From positions 1,116,001 to 1,180,000 of the forward strand of contig NZ_CP061038.1 in the NCBI RefSeq assembly GCF_014490665.1: a stretch of 64,000 bases of DNA, read 5' to 3'. Source of the DNA: Sphingomonas alpina. Lineage in GTDB: Bacteria; Pseudomonadota; Alphaproteobacteria; Sphingomonadales; Sphingomonadaceae. Every line of letters begins with the position of its first letter. Position 1 is the first letter of the stretch. Position numbers and translations under genes: made by a program. The notes under the pieces are model-generated. The model ran no database searches and was not told the origin of the DNA. It saw only the letters and a list, made by a program, of their open reading frames with translations. Below are positions 28,302 to 36,139 of this stretch, in pieces.

Positions 28302-28931
28302 TCAGCGGCTGGCGGCAGCCTCGGGTGGCAGCGACGCAGCGCTGATCGTGTGGGCAATCCTCTGCAGGAAGGACACCGGGCCCGCCTCGTGAAGCGCGCG
28401 GCCGCTGCTCAGCGCGCCATCGATCACCACTCCCATCTGCAGGGCGAAATGGTCGGGATCCGCTATGCCCATTTCACTCGCCAGCGCTGCGAGGCGCCGG
28501 CGCAGTTCCGCCTTGTGCGCAACCGCGACCTTGCGCGCCGGATGCGCCTCATCGGCATATTCGGCCGCGATGTTGATTTGCGGACAGCCGCGATAGCCGG
28601 GGCGGGCGACGCGCTCGCCGATCCATTCCAGTTGCGCGTCGAGCTCCTGCGCGGGCTGGCCGGCATGGGCGATCGCCACCGCATCCCATTGCGCCCAGAA
28701 ATCCCGATCCTCATTGTGCAGAAACGCTTCGATCAAATCGTCCTTGGTGCGGAAATGCCGGTACAGGCTGGTCTTGGCGACACCCGCGCGCTCGACGATC
28801 AGGTCGACGCCAATCGCGCGCGTTCCCTCGCGATAGAAGAGTTCGCCTGCCGTTTGCAGGATCCGGTCGCGCACGCTTGCGGCGTTCTCGCCCGGCTCGG
28901 TCTGGTTTTGCTTCACTCCGTCCAACCTCAT
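28302..28931 (-). CDS. TetR-family repressor
   Basis: A 209-residue regulator. The N-terminal helix-turn-helix is clear: RDRILQTAGELFYREGTRAIGVDLIVERAGVAKTSLYRHF is the TetR signature at about residues 21-60. The rest is the ligand-binding helical domain, with PGYRGCPQINIAAEY. It is convergent with the amidohydrolase gene (3 bp apart) and divergent from the oxidoreductase at 29032. The inverted repeat at 28975-29019 lies between and is the probable operator for both promoters. Its ligand is unknown; family members with this kind of operator often respond to electrophiles. Confidence 0.92.
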   Translation of the reverse strand: MRLDGVKQNQTEPGENAASVRDRILQTAGELFYREGTRAIGVDLIVERAGVAKTSLYRHFRTKDDLIEAFLHNEDRDFWAQWDAVAIAHAGQPAQELDAQLEWIGERVARPGYRGCPQINIAAEYADEAHPARKVAVAHKAELRRRLAALASEMGIADPDHFALQMGVVIDGALSSGRALHEAGPVSFLQRIAHTISAASLPPEAAASR

Positions 28932-28974
28932 GAAATCCGGTCGCCGCCGGCATTGCTACACCGGAATGCTTGAC

Positions 28975-29019
28975 GACGCTACAGATCTGTATCATTAGAA
29001 CAGACAGGTCTGTAGCGTC
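28975..29019. promoter_or_regulatory. Divergent TetR operator
   Basis: GACGCTACAGATCTGT (28975-28990) is repeated in reverse complement at 29004-29019 with one mismatch and a 13-nt spacer. Inside are two smaller palindromes, ACAGATCTGT and ACAGAC-AG-GTCTGT, of the type bound by TetR dimers. The site ends 12 bp before the oxidoreductase start. Confidence 0.75.
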
Positions 29020-29031
29020 GAGGGTGATATC

Positions 29032-30066
29032 ATGAGCATCGCGAGTGAAAACAAGATCGTCGCCGTCATCGGCGGCGCTGGCCATACCGGGCGCTTCGTC
29101 GTCGCCGAGCTGAAGCGGCGCGGTCTGGGGGTGATTGTGGTTGGGCGCGACCAGCAGAAGCTGGCCGCCGAAGCGGCTTCACCGGGCATCACGGTGCGGG
29201 CAGCAGGCATGGACGACCCGACCTCGCTCGATGACGCTCTGTCGGGGGCGGCCGCAGTGATCAATTGCGCCGGGCCCTTCATGGACACCGCGATTCCGGT
29301 GATCGACGCCGCGCTGCGTGCCGGCATCCCCTATCTCGACGTCACCGCTGAACAGCAGACGGTGCAAGCGATCATCGCAACCCGTGACGCCGCCGCCCGG
29401 CAGGCAGGTATCGTGCTGCTGCCCGCGGCGGCATTTTATGGCGGACTCGCCGACCTGCTTGCCGGCGCGGTTCATGACGGATCCGGGCCGGTCGACGAAG
29501 TGACCGTGGCGATGTTCCTGGACAGCTGGCATCCGACCAGCGGCACGCGTGTGACCGGTCAGCGCAACACCGCCAAAAGGCTGATGCAGCGGCAGGGCCG
29601 GCTGGAAGTGATTCCGGATCCGGCGCCGACCCGACACTGGAGCTTCCCTGCGCCGTTCGGGGATCAGGACATGGTCATGCTCCCGCTCACCGAAATGATC
29701 ACGCTCGCGCATCACTTGCGCCCCGAAACGATCGACAGCTGGATCAATCTGGCGCCGCTGCGTGACCTCCGTGATCCGGCGACACCACCGCCCCAGCCAA
29801 GCGACGCGCAGGGACGCTCGGCGCAACTCTTCGCCATGGATGTGCTGGTGCGAACGGGCGACCGGGTACGCCGCGCAACCGCCAGCGGCCAGGACATCTA
29901 CGCCATCACCGCGCCGATCATCGTCGAGGCGGTCGAGCGGCTGCTGGCCGGCGAAGCTTGGGACAAGGCGGGTACGCGCACGCTCGGTGATGTTTTCGAT
30001 GCCCGCGCCTTTCTGGATGCGCTGGGGCCGGACACGTTGCGGGTTGTCTATCAGGACGCGGCCTGA
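29032..30066 (+). CDS. Saccharopine-dehydrogenase-like NAD(P)-binding oxidoreductase
   Basis: A 344-residue cytoplasmic protein with an N-terminal Rossmann fold: VAVIGGAGHTGRFVVAELKRRG (nucleotide loop GGAGHTG) followed by VVGRDQQKL, the acidic/basic end of strand two. INCAGPF and GIPYLDVTAEQ are typical of the trans-acting enoyl reductase/saccharopine dehydrogenase NADP-binding group. GAGGGTGATATC precedes the ATG. The divergent TetR gene and operator suggest induction by its substrate. The reaction cannot be assigned; these proteins act on small carbonyls or as lipid enoyl reductases. Confidence 0.82.
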   Translation: MSIASENKIVAVIGGAGHTGRFVVAELKRRGLGVIVVGRDQQKLAAEAASPGITVRAAGMDDPTSLDDALSGAAAVINCAGPFMDTAIPVIDAALRAGIPYLDVTAEQQTVQAIIATRDAAARQAGIVLLPAAAFYGGLADLLAGAVHDGSGPVDEVTVAMFLDSWHPTSGTRVTGQRNTAKRLMQRQGRLEVIPDPAPTRHWSFPAPFGDQDMVMLPLTEMITLAHHLRPETIDSWINLAPLRDLRDPATPPPQPSDAQGRSAQLFAMDVLVRTGDRVRRATASGQDIYAITAPIIVEAVERLLAGEAWDKAGTRTLGDVFDARAFLDALGPDTLRVVYQDAA

Positions 30067-30147
30067 CCTTTGCCCGCCTTGGCATTGTTGCACGCTGCCG
30101 TTTCCAGCGCGGTCCATTGCCGCGCCTGTTATGATACGACGTCCGTC

Positions 30148-30537
30148 ATGAGCGATCACCGGAAACTGGCTTTATGGGCGGCGGATTGTGCCGAGCGGGT
30201 ACTGGATCTGTTCGAAGCGCAGCATCCCGACGATGCCAGGCCGCGACAGGCAATCCAGGCGGCGCGGCAATGGGAAAGCGGCGATCTGGCGATGACCGGC
30301 GCGCGCGATCATGCCTTTGCCGCCCATGCGGCGGCGCGCGACGCTGCCACTCCTGCCGGATCCGCCGCAGCCCGCGCGGCCGGGCACGCTGCGGCCACCG
30401 CGCATGTCGTCACACATGCCCCCCATGCCGCGACCTATGCACTGAAGGCTAAAGCATTTGCGGGAGGGGACGCAGAGGCAGAACGGAACTGGCAGCGCCT
30501 CCATTTGCCGTCTCATCTTCGGAACCTTGTGCCGTGA
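30148..30537 (+). CDS. Imm-5-like putative immunity protein
   Basis: A 129-residue alpha-helical, alanine- and histidine-rich protein. MSDHRKLALWAADCAERVLDLFE, then PRQAIQAARQWESG and repeated A-H-A-A motifs (AARAAGHAAATAHVVTHAPHA), match the family annotated as putative immunity protein (Imm-5-like). Upstream in-frame codons to 30070 lack the motif and a ribosome site, so the ATG at 30148 is preferred. No toxin gene is adjacent, so an immunity role is unsupported here. It lies 38 bp before the SRPBCC gene. Confidence 0.7.
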   Translation: MSDHRKLALWAADCAERVLDLFEAQHPDDARPRQAIQAARQWESGDLAMTGARDHAFAAHAAARDAATPAGSAAARAAGHAAATAHVVTHAPHAATYALKAKAFAGGDAEAERNWQRLHLPSHLRNLVP

Positions 30538-30575
30538 CGCCGCATTCACTGCGTTGAAGCAGGGAGATCAGGACC

Positions 30576-31043
30576 ATGGGCGACAAACGCATCGATGCGG
30601 CATCGCGGATCATCAAGGCCTCGCCGCAGTCCCTGTATCGCGCCTTTGTCGATGCCGATGCCTGGCTGATCTGGCTGCCGCCTGAGGGCATGACGGGCAG
30701 CATCGAGCTGTTCCAGCCGTTTGAAGGCGGGCGTTACCGCATGACCCTGACTTATGACGAACTGCCGGCAGGCACATCGGGCAAGGCATCGGCCGATTCC
30801 GATGTAGTTCGCGGACAGTTCGTGAGGCTGGTGCGGGACGAGCGCGTCGTGCAGGTCGTCGAATTCAGATCCGACGACCCGGCCTTTGCCGGCGAGATGA
30901 CCATGACCTGGTCGCTGACGCCGGTGCCCGACGGCACTGAGGTGCGCATCATCTGCGAGAATGTGCCGCCGGGCATCAAGCCGGAGGACCATGCGGTCGG
31001 GCTCGGCTCGACGCTCGACAATCTTGCGGCCTTTACCGAATAG
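30576..31043 (+). CDS. SRPBCC/AHSA1-family protein
   Basis: A 155-residue START-like protein. RIDAASRIIKASPQSLYRAFVDADAWLIWLPP is the usual opening, and GGRYRMTLTY, FRSDDPAFAGEMTMTWSL and GTEVRIICENVPPGI follow to the C-terminal helix LGSTLDNLAAFTE. Such proteins bind hydrophobic ligands or act as Hsp90-activator-like folds; most have no known substrate. GCAGGGAGA precedes the ATG. It is the last gene before a 430-bp intergenic region that contains the repeat array at 31163-31358. Confidence 0.85.
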   Translation: MGDKRIDAASRIIKASPQSLYRAFVDADAWLIWLPPEGMTGSIELFQPFEGGRYRMTLTYDELPAGTSGKASADSDVVRGQFVRLVRDERVVQVVEFRSDDPAFAGEMTMTWSLTPVPDGTEVRIICENVPPGIKPEDHAVGLGSTLDNLAAFTE

Positions 31044-31162
31044 CGCGCCTCCGACGTGGAATTGACGTCGATTCAACGCTGGTGGCGACCATGGCATTGG
31101 ACCGCCCGGCGGACCCATTTCGGACTCCGGCGCGCTCTTTCACATGGTCGGAGAACTGATTT

Positions 31163-31358
31163 AAGCTGGCTGATAGCTGGCTGATAGCTGGCTGATAGCT
31201 GGCTGTTACCTGGCTGTTACCTGGCTGTTCCATGGCTGTTATTCGTTAACAGCCAGTAGCCAGTAAGATGCTGAAAAGCATTGTGAATTCGGACGCTGGA
31301 GCTCGATTTAACAGCCAGGAAAAAAGTTATCAGCGAATAACAGCCAGGAACAGCCAGC
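31163..31358. repeat. 11-bp tandem array with inverted copies (iteron-like)
   Basis: Seven CTGGCTG units start at 31166, 31177, 31188, 31199, 31210, 31221 and 31232 (the last reads ATGGCTG), exactly 11 bp apart. They are followed by inverted copies (CAGCCAG) at 31250, 31312, 31341 and 31351. TGGCTGTTA (31233-31241) and TAACAGCCA (31247-31255) form a tight hairpin. Separately, 31221-31245 is complementary to 31334-31357 with one extra base, so two competing structures are possible. The array lies between the 3' ends of convergent genes (31043 and 31476), so a promoter role is unlikely. The rest of the 430-bp gap holds one further repeat (31405) and no gene. Confidence 0.85.
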
Positions 31359-31404
31359 TTTGCGTGGACCGCTAGACTGGGATGAGGTTTGATTGAACCA
31401 CCTG

Positions 31405-31447
31405 GTCATTCCCGCGAAAGCGGGCATCCCGCTTTCGCGGGTATGAC
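31405..31447. repeat. Short GTCATTCCCGCGAAAG inverted repeat
   Basis: GTCATTCCCGCGAAAGCGGG is followed directly by its near reverse complement, CCCGCTTTCGCGGGTATGAC, making a compact stem. It lies 28 bp beyond the PhyH stop and may serve as its terminator. Confidence 0.8.
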
Positions 31448-31475
31448 GGAAAAGAGTTACTTAAAGTCTCTGGCT

Positions 31476-32315
31476 CTAGACGTAATGCGGCTCGCCGCGC
31501 TCGTGTAGCTCCTCGTAATGGACCAGCGCGGGTTCGGGACCCAGCGGCACCGGCTCGCCAGCCCGGAATGCCCATTCGCCGCGGTCGCAATCCTCGGCGC
31601 GGACATAGCCGTTGATGTACAGGCGGCGGCGATGGCTCGACCGGTTGGTGCCTGAGCCATGGACCAGATAGGGGCTCCACAGTGCCAGGTCGCCGGGATC
31701 GAGCACCACGTCGACCGCATCGTCCGGCGACAGGTCGGCGGAGAGCAGCGCAGAATCGCTCATCGATCTGCCCAGTACCTCAATCGATGAATCCAGATCG
31801 AGATTGCCGCGCAAATGGCTGCGCGGAATGAAGCTCATGCAGCCGGAATCGTGGGTGTGCGGGTCGATCGCGAGGCCGGTCTGGATATAGGACGTGCCGA
31901 GATTACGATACGCCGCATCCGGCTTGCGAAAGCGCGAATCCTGATGCCAGGCGAAATCGCCCTGACCGCCGGGCGCTTTCCAGTGCAGCTGGTTGATGAT
32001 CTGCTTCAGGTCGCCGCCGATCAGCGGTTCGAGGATGCCGGCGACGCGACGGTCGGTGCGCAGCGCGTTCAGCACCGGCTGGTGATAGGACGGCCACTGT
32101 GCCATCCGCACGACCGGGCCATCTGTGCCGTCCGCGACATTGTAGAACAGATTGCCGTGCCGGAAGCTGCGGCCGTGCTGTACGCCCTCGGCATGGATCT
32201 GGTCGACCGCTGCGCCAACCGCTTCGATCTCCGCCGCGGTGAAAACGCCGCGCACGATCGCATAGCCGTCGCGGTGATAGGCGACGGCGATGTCGTCCCG
32301 ATCCTTGCTCGCCAT
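31476..32315 (-). CDS. Phytanoyl-CoA dioxygenase (PhyH) family oxygenase
   Basis: Fe(II)/2-oxoglutarate-dependent oxygenase of about 279 residues. The metal triad is His124-x-Asp126 (FAWHQDSRF) and His219 (YLVHGSGTN); Arg229-231 region (SSHRRRLYING) would bind 2-oxoglutarate. The ATG at 32315 has GGAAGGA 6 nt upstream; a second ATG at 32330 contains that ribosome site and is rejected. It is the last gene of the dgcN-dgcA-deacylase-symporter operon, 22 bp behind the symporter. Hydroxylation of an amino acid or acyl amino acid imported by the operon is a plausible role, but this is inference. Confidence 0.88.
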   Translation of the reverse strand: MASKDRDDIAVAYHRDGYAIVRGVFTAAEIEAVGAAVDQIHAEGVQHGRSFRHGNLFYNVADGTDGPVVRMAQWPSYHQPVLNALRTDRRVAGILEPLIGGDLKQIINQLHWKAPGGQGDFAWHQDSRFRKPDAAYRNLGTSYIQTGLAIDPHTHDSGCMSFIPRSHLRGNLDLDSSIEVLGRSMSDSALLSADLSPDDAVDVVLDPGDLALWSPYLVHGSGTNRSSHRRRLYINGYVRAEDCDRGEWAFRAGEPVPLGPEPALVHYEELHERGEPHYV

Positions 32316-32337
32316 TGCCGTTCCTTCCATCGCTCGT

Positions 32338-33588
32338 TCAGTCGTCGCGCCGCGACCGGTAAATCTCTTCGTCGAGTTCGCCTTCCCAGCGCGCGACGGT
32401 GGTCGCGACCGTCAGGTTGGCGCTTGCGCTCGGCACCGTGCGGGTCATGTCGAGCAGCCGGTCGAACGGCAGCACGAAGCCGACGACCAAAGCCGTCTGT
32501 TCGGGCGGAATACCGACTGCCGACAGGACGGCGGCAAGCATGAACAGTGAGGCTGAAGGGACCGGCGCGGTGCCGAACGCGGCGAGCGCGCCGGTCAGCA
32601 GCACCAGGCCGTAGACGCCGGGCGTGAGCGGCGTGCCGAACGCCTGTAATGCGAACATGCTGAGCAGGCCGACATACATCGCCGTCCCGTCCTTGCCGAT
32701 GCTCGCGCCGAGCGGGAGGACGGTGGAGAAGACCGGCCGGCCGACGCCGAGATTGCTCTCCGCCACGCGCATCGCAACTGGCAGCGTGGCTGAGCTCGAC
32801 GCAGTCGAAAAGGCGACGACCAGCGCATCGACGATGCCGCGGAAAAAGGGCAGCACGGGCAGGCGGGCAGCGAATTTCAGCAACAGGCTGTGCACCACCA
32901 GGATCTGGATCAGCGATCCGAGCACGACGGCAAGCGCCAGCCAGCCGACATGCACGAACACCGCCGCGCCATTGGCGGCGACCGCACCGGCGATCAGCGC
33001 GAACACGCCGAACGGAGTCGCTTCCATGACGATCCCGACGATCTTGAGCAGCACCGCAGAGGTCGATTGCAGCAGCGCGGCGAACGGCTTGCCTGCTTCG
33101 CCCGCAACCACAGTCCCGACGCCGAACAGGATCGCGACGAAGATCAGCGCGAGCATGTCGCCCTTGGCCAGTGCCTCTACGATGTTCAGCGGGATGATGC
33201 CGATCAACTGGTCATAGGGTGTGACCGGCGTGCCGAGCGCATGCGCGACGGCGGTGCCGAGCGGCGCATCGACTCCCGGGCGTACCAGCGCGGCGACCAG
33301 CATGCCGACCGACACGGCGACCGCGGTGGTGAAGGCGAACAGACCGATGGTTTTCGCGCCGAGCCCGCCGAGCCGCTTGGGATCGGCCAACGCGGTGATG
33401 CCCGACGCAATGGTGATCAGCACGATCGGCGCGACCAGCATGCGGATTGCGCGCACGAACAGATCGCCCATGAAGGCGACCGCCGGCGTCGCCGACGGCC
33501 ACACCAGCGCGAAGATCAGCCCGAGCGCGAGCGCGCCCAGCACGCGCTTCCACAAGGCGATCGTGAACCAGGTGCGGAGCAGGCTCAA
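32338..33588 (-). CDS. Dicarboxylate/amino acid:cation symporter (DAACS family)
   Basis: Inner-membrane secondary transporter of 416 residues, eight helices and two re-entrant loops, as in GltP/DctA. Family motifs are FSTASSSATLPVAMRVAE (HP1 serine-rich loop), PLGASIGKDGTAMYVGLLS (the usual NMDGT cation motif is GKDGT here) and TAPVPSASLFMLAAVLSAVGIPPEQ (HP2). The start overlaps the deacylase stop by 4 nt. In this operon glutamate, D-glutamate or an N-acylated form is the likely substrate; the altered NMDGT motif could mean different ion coupling. Specificity is not readable. Confidence 0.9.
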   Translation of the reverse strand: MSLLRTWFTIALWKRVLGALALGLIFALVWPSATPAVAFMGDLFVRAIRMLVAPIVLITIASGITALADPKRLGGLGAKTIGLFAFTTAVAVSVGMLVAALVRPGVDAPLGTAVAHALGTPVTPYDQLIGIIPLNIVEALAKGDMLALIFVAILFGVGTVVAGEAGKPFAALLQSTSAVLLKIVGIVMEATPFGVFALIAGAVAANGAAVFVHVGWLALAVVLGSLIQILVVHSLLLKFAARLPVLPFFRGIVDALVVAFSTASSSATLPVAMRVAESNLGVGRPVFSTVLPLGASIGKDGTAMYVGLLSMFALQAFGTPLTPGVYGLVLLTGALAAFGTAPVPSASLFMLAAVLSAVGIPPEQTALVVGFVLPFDRLLDMTRTVPSASANLTVATTVARWEGELDEEIYRSRRDD

Positions 33589-35153
33589 GAACAGCTGCCT
33601 GGGGTCGGTTTGCGCGGCAGGGCCCGTCCGGCGGCGCGCTTCGTCAGAACGCCATTGTCGACCGCGACCACGCCATTGACCAGCACGGTGCGCACCCCGA
33701 CCGCCAGCAGCGTCGGCTGCTCATAGGTCGCGCGCGGCGCGTAGCTTTTGGGGTCGAATACCACCACATCGGCGAACGCGCCGGGCTTCAAATGCCCGCG
33801 TCCCTCAAGATGGAAAGTATCGGCGGTCAGCGTCGAGCTCCGCTCGATGAATTCGCGCAGGGTCAGCACCTTATCGGCGGCGACGTACTTGGCGTATTTG
33901 CGCGCATAGGTCGCATAGACGCGCGGATGGCCGGTCGAGGCATCCGATCCGGTCATCACCCAGGGTTGCTTCATGAAGGCGGCGATGTCGGGCTCGATCT
34001 GGTTGAACGAGGCGACCGCTGGATCGCCGATGCGGATCACCGCGATGGCGGCGGCGAGCGGGTCCTCCTTGCGAGCCTTTGCGATGTCGGCCAGCGTGCG
34101 GCCCTTGAACTGGCCGGCGGTGATCAGCAGCGATGCCGCGCCGCCACGCTTGCGCAAGGTCTCGGTCATGCCGGTGCGTAGCTTCTCGGCAAGCTTGGGA
34201 TCGTCGAAGCGCTTGAGCAGCGCCGGGCGCCCGCCATCCTGCGCCCAGAGCGGGATCAGCGATGCGGTCAGGCTCGTGCCCGATGCGGACCAGGGATATT
34301 GGTCGGCGGTGACGTCCTGCCCGGCGCGGCGCGCGGCCTCGACCTTGGCGATGATCGCGGCCGCCTGGCCCTGCACGTCCACGCCCAGCGCCTTGATGTG
34401 CGAGATATGCACCGGCAGCTTGCCCTCGCGCCCGATCGTGATCGCTTCGTCGATCGCGGCGGCAAGGCCGACAGTATAGCTCGATTCATCGCGGATATGG
34501 CTGTCATAGATGCCGCCATGCCGGCCGGCTTCGGCGGCCAGCGCGACCACTTCATCGGTCTTGGAGAAGCTTTGCGGCGCATAGAACAGGCCAGTCGACA
34601 GGCCCATCGCACCCTGGCACATCGCGGTCGCGGTCAGCGACTTCATCTGCGCCAATTCGGCGGTGGTGGGGGCACGGTCAGCGGCGCCGACCACTTTCGT
34701 CCGAACAGCGCCAAACCCGACATAGGCGGCGAAATTGATCCCGACCGGCTTTGCCGCGACACTGCCCAGCACCTTGGCGATATCCGGGGAACCGCCACCG
34801 TCATTGCCGATGAAAGCGGTGGTCACGCCCTGCATCAGGAAAGGCGGGATCAGGCGGGTCGCGGGATTTGCGGAGGCAAGCGCGTCGCCCATATGGGTGT
34901 GCGGATCGATAAAGCCCGGCGCTACCACCATCCCGGTGGCGTCGATCACACGTTTGGCGGTGACATCGGCATGGGCGGCAACGATCTGGATGTGGTCGCC
35001 ACTGATCGCGACATCGCCGACGAACGGCGCGTCCGATCCGGTATAGATAGTGCCGCCGCGGATCAGCAGGTCGACGCTTTGCCGCGCCGGTGCAGCGCCG
35101 CACGCGCTCGTCAGGATGGTCGCTACAGCCAGGACGCGCGCGATGCGGTTCAT
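33585..35153 (-). CDS. N-acyl-D-amino-acid deacylase, exported
   Basis: Zinc amidohydrolase of about 522 residues that releases free D-amino acids from N-acyl forms. MNRIARVLAVATILTSACGAAPA is a signal peptide with a possible lipobox (LTSAC). Metal ligands are visible: HTH in PGFIDPHTHMGD, a His in YDSHIRDES, a His in LPVHISHIKALG, and Asp in MTGSDAST. The ATG at 35153 overlaps the dgcA stop (ATGA) and has GGGGA upstream; the upstream TTG at 35165 is rejected. The other end overlaps the symporter start, so the whole operon is translationally coupled. Periplasmic release followed by import fits the order of genes. Confidence 0.9.
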   Translation of the reverse strand: MNRIARVLAVATILTSACGAAPARQSVDLLIRGGTIYTGSDAPFVGDVAISGDHIQIVAAHADVTAKRVIDATGMVVAPGFIDPHTHMGDALASANPATRLIPPFLMQGVTTAFIGNDGGGSPDIAKVLGSVAAKPVGINFAAYVGFGAVRTKVVGAADRAPTTAELAQMKSLTATAMCQGAMGLSTGLFYAPQSFSKTDEVVALAAEAGRHGGIYDSHIRDESSYTVGLAAAIDEAITIGREGKLPVHISHIKALGVDVQGQAAAIIAKVEAARRAGQDVTADQYPWSASGTSLTASLIPLWAQDGGRPALLKRFDDPKLAEKLRTGMTETLRKRGGAASLLITAGQFKGRTLADIAKARKEDPLAAAIAVIRIGDPAVASFNQIEPDIAAFMKQPWVMTGSDASTGHPRVYATYARKYAKYVAADKVLTLREFIERSSTLTADTFHLEGRGHLKPGAFADVVVFDPKSYAPRATYEQPTLLAVGVRTVLVNGVVAVDNGVLTKRAAGRALPRKPTPGSCS

Positions 35154-36139
35154 ATCGTTCCCCAAAAGCCTGTAGCCGGCGGGGCGAGCATACCGCTCTC
35201 GTCCGTGACACCGCCGGGTCGATCCTCCCTGAGCCAGATCGGGCCGTCAAGATCGACAAAGTCCGACAGGCGCGCGACGTGCAGGGCAGGGGCGATCGAA
35301 AGCGAGGAGCTGACCATACAGCCAGTCATCAGCCCAAGCCCACGCGCGCGCGCCGCCCGGGCCAGCTCGAGCGCTGCGGTCAGCCCGCCGGCCTTGTCGA
35401 GCTTGACGTTCACATGGCTATAGCGGCGCGCGATCACATCGAGATCGGCGGCGACATGGACCGACTCGTCGGCGCAGATTGGCACAGCCGAGGTAAACCC
35501 TTCGAGCCACGCATCATGGTCGGCCGGCACCGGCTGTTCGAGCAGCGCGACCCGCGTTTCGATCAGCAATGGCTGCAGTGCCTCGACCAGTGCCTGGTTC
35601 CAGCTCTCATTGGGGTCGACGATCAGCGCAGCATCGGGTGCAGCATTGCGCACCGCGCGGATCTGCGCGGCGGGGTCATTGGCATCGACCTTGATCTTGA
35701 GCAGCGGTGCGGCGGCGAGCGCGGCGGTGGCTCGCGCCATTGCCTCAGGCGAGTCGATGACGATGGTCAGCGCGCTCGCCAGCGGCTGCGGCTCTGGCGC
35801 GCCGATCAGGCTCGCCACGCTTCTGCCCGACTGGCGCGCTTCGAGGTCCCACAGTGCGCAGTCGACCGCGTTGCGCGCGGCGCCTGGCGGCAGCAGCGAC
35901 AACAGCGCCTGTCGATCGGCGCCTGCCTCGATCGCTGCCCTCGCACCTTCGATCGCGGCCAGCGTGCTCTCGATGCTTTCGCCGTAGCGCGGATAGGGCA
36001 CGCCTTCGCCGCGCCCGGATGCCACGCCATCGCTGATCGTGACGGTCACGACATCGGCCGCCGTCTTGACTCCTCGGGCGATGCGAAACGGCGCGATCAG
36101 TTCGAACCGGTCGTGCTGCGCCTGGAGCGTGCGGCTCAT
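35150..36139 (-). CDS. dgcA: DgcA-type (N-acyl-)glutamate / dipeptide epimerase
   Basis: Enolase-superfamily racemase of 329 residues, related to L-Ala-D/L-Glu epimerase. Catalytic residues of the muconate-lactonizing subgroup are in place: KIK at 148-150, metal ligands Asp175 (IVDPNESW), Glu201 (LLEQPVP) and Asp224 (CADESVH), and the second lysine in VKLDKAGG (246-249). Beside a DgcN gene, the best function is conversion of N-acetyl-D-glutamate to N-acetyl-L-glutamate, the DgcN/DgcA route known from other Proteobacteria; plain dipeptide epimerisation in murein recycling is the alternative. Both ends overlap neighbours by 4 nt. Confidence 0.85.
   Translation of the reverse strand: MSRTLQAQHDRFELIAPFRIARGVKTAADVVTVTISDGVASGRGEGVPYPRYGESIESTLAAIEGARAAIEAGADRQALLSLLPPGAARNAVDCALWDLEARQSGRSVASLIGAPEPQPLASALTIVIDSPEAMARATAALAAAPLLKIKVDANDPAAQIRAVRNAAPDAALIVDPNESWNQALVEALQPLLIETRVALLEQPVPADHDAWLEGFTSAVPICADESVHVAADLDVIARRYSHVNVKLDKAGGLTAALELARAARARGLGLMTGCMVSSSLSIAPALHVARLSDFVDLDGPIWLREDRPGGVTDESGMLAPPATGFWGTI

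Noticed and set aside
30070..30147. Upstream extension of the Imm-5-like protein
   Set aside because: The extra 26 residues match nothing in the family and no ribosome site supports the earlier start.
31033..31233. 66-residue minus-strand frame over the repeat array
   Set aside because: The sequence is translation of the 11-bp repeats and lacks coding bias.
31163..31358. CRISPR array
   Set aside because: Units are 11 bp with no spacers and inverted copies follow; no cas genes nearby.
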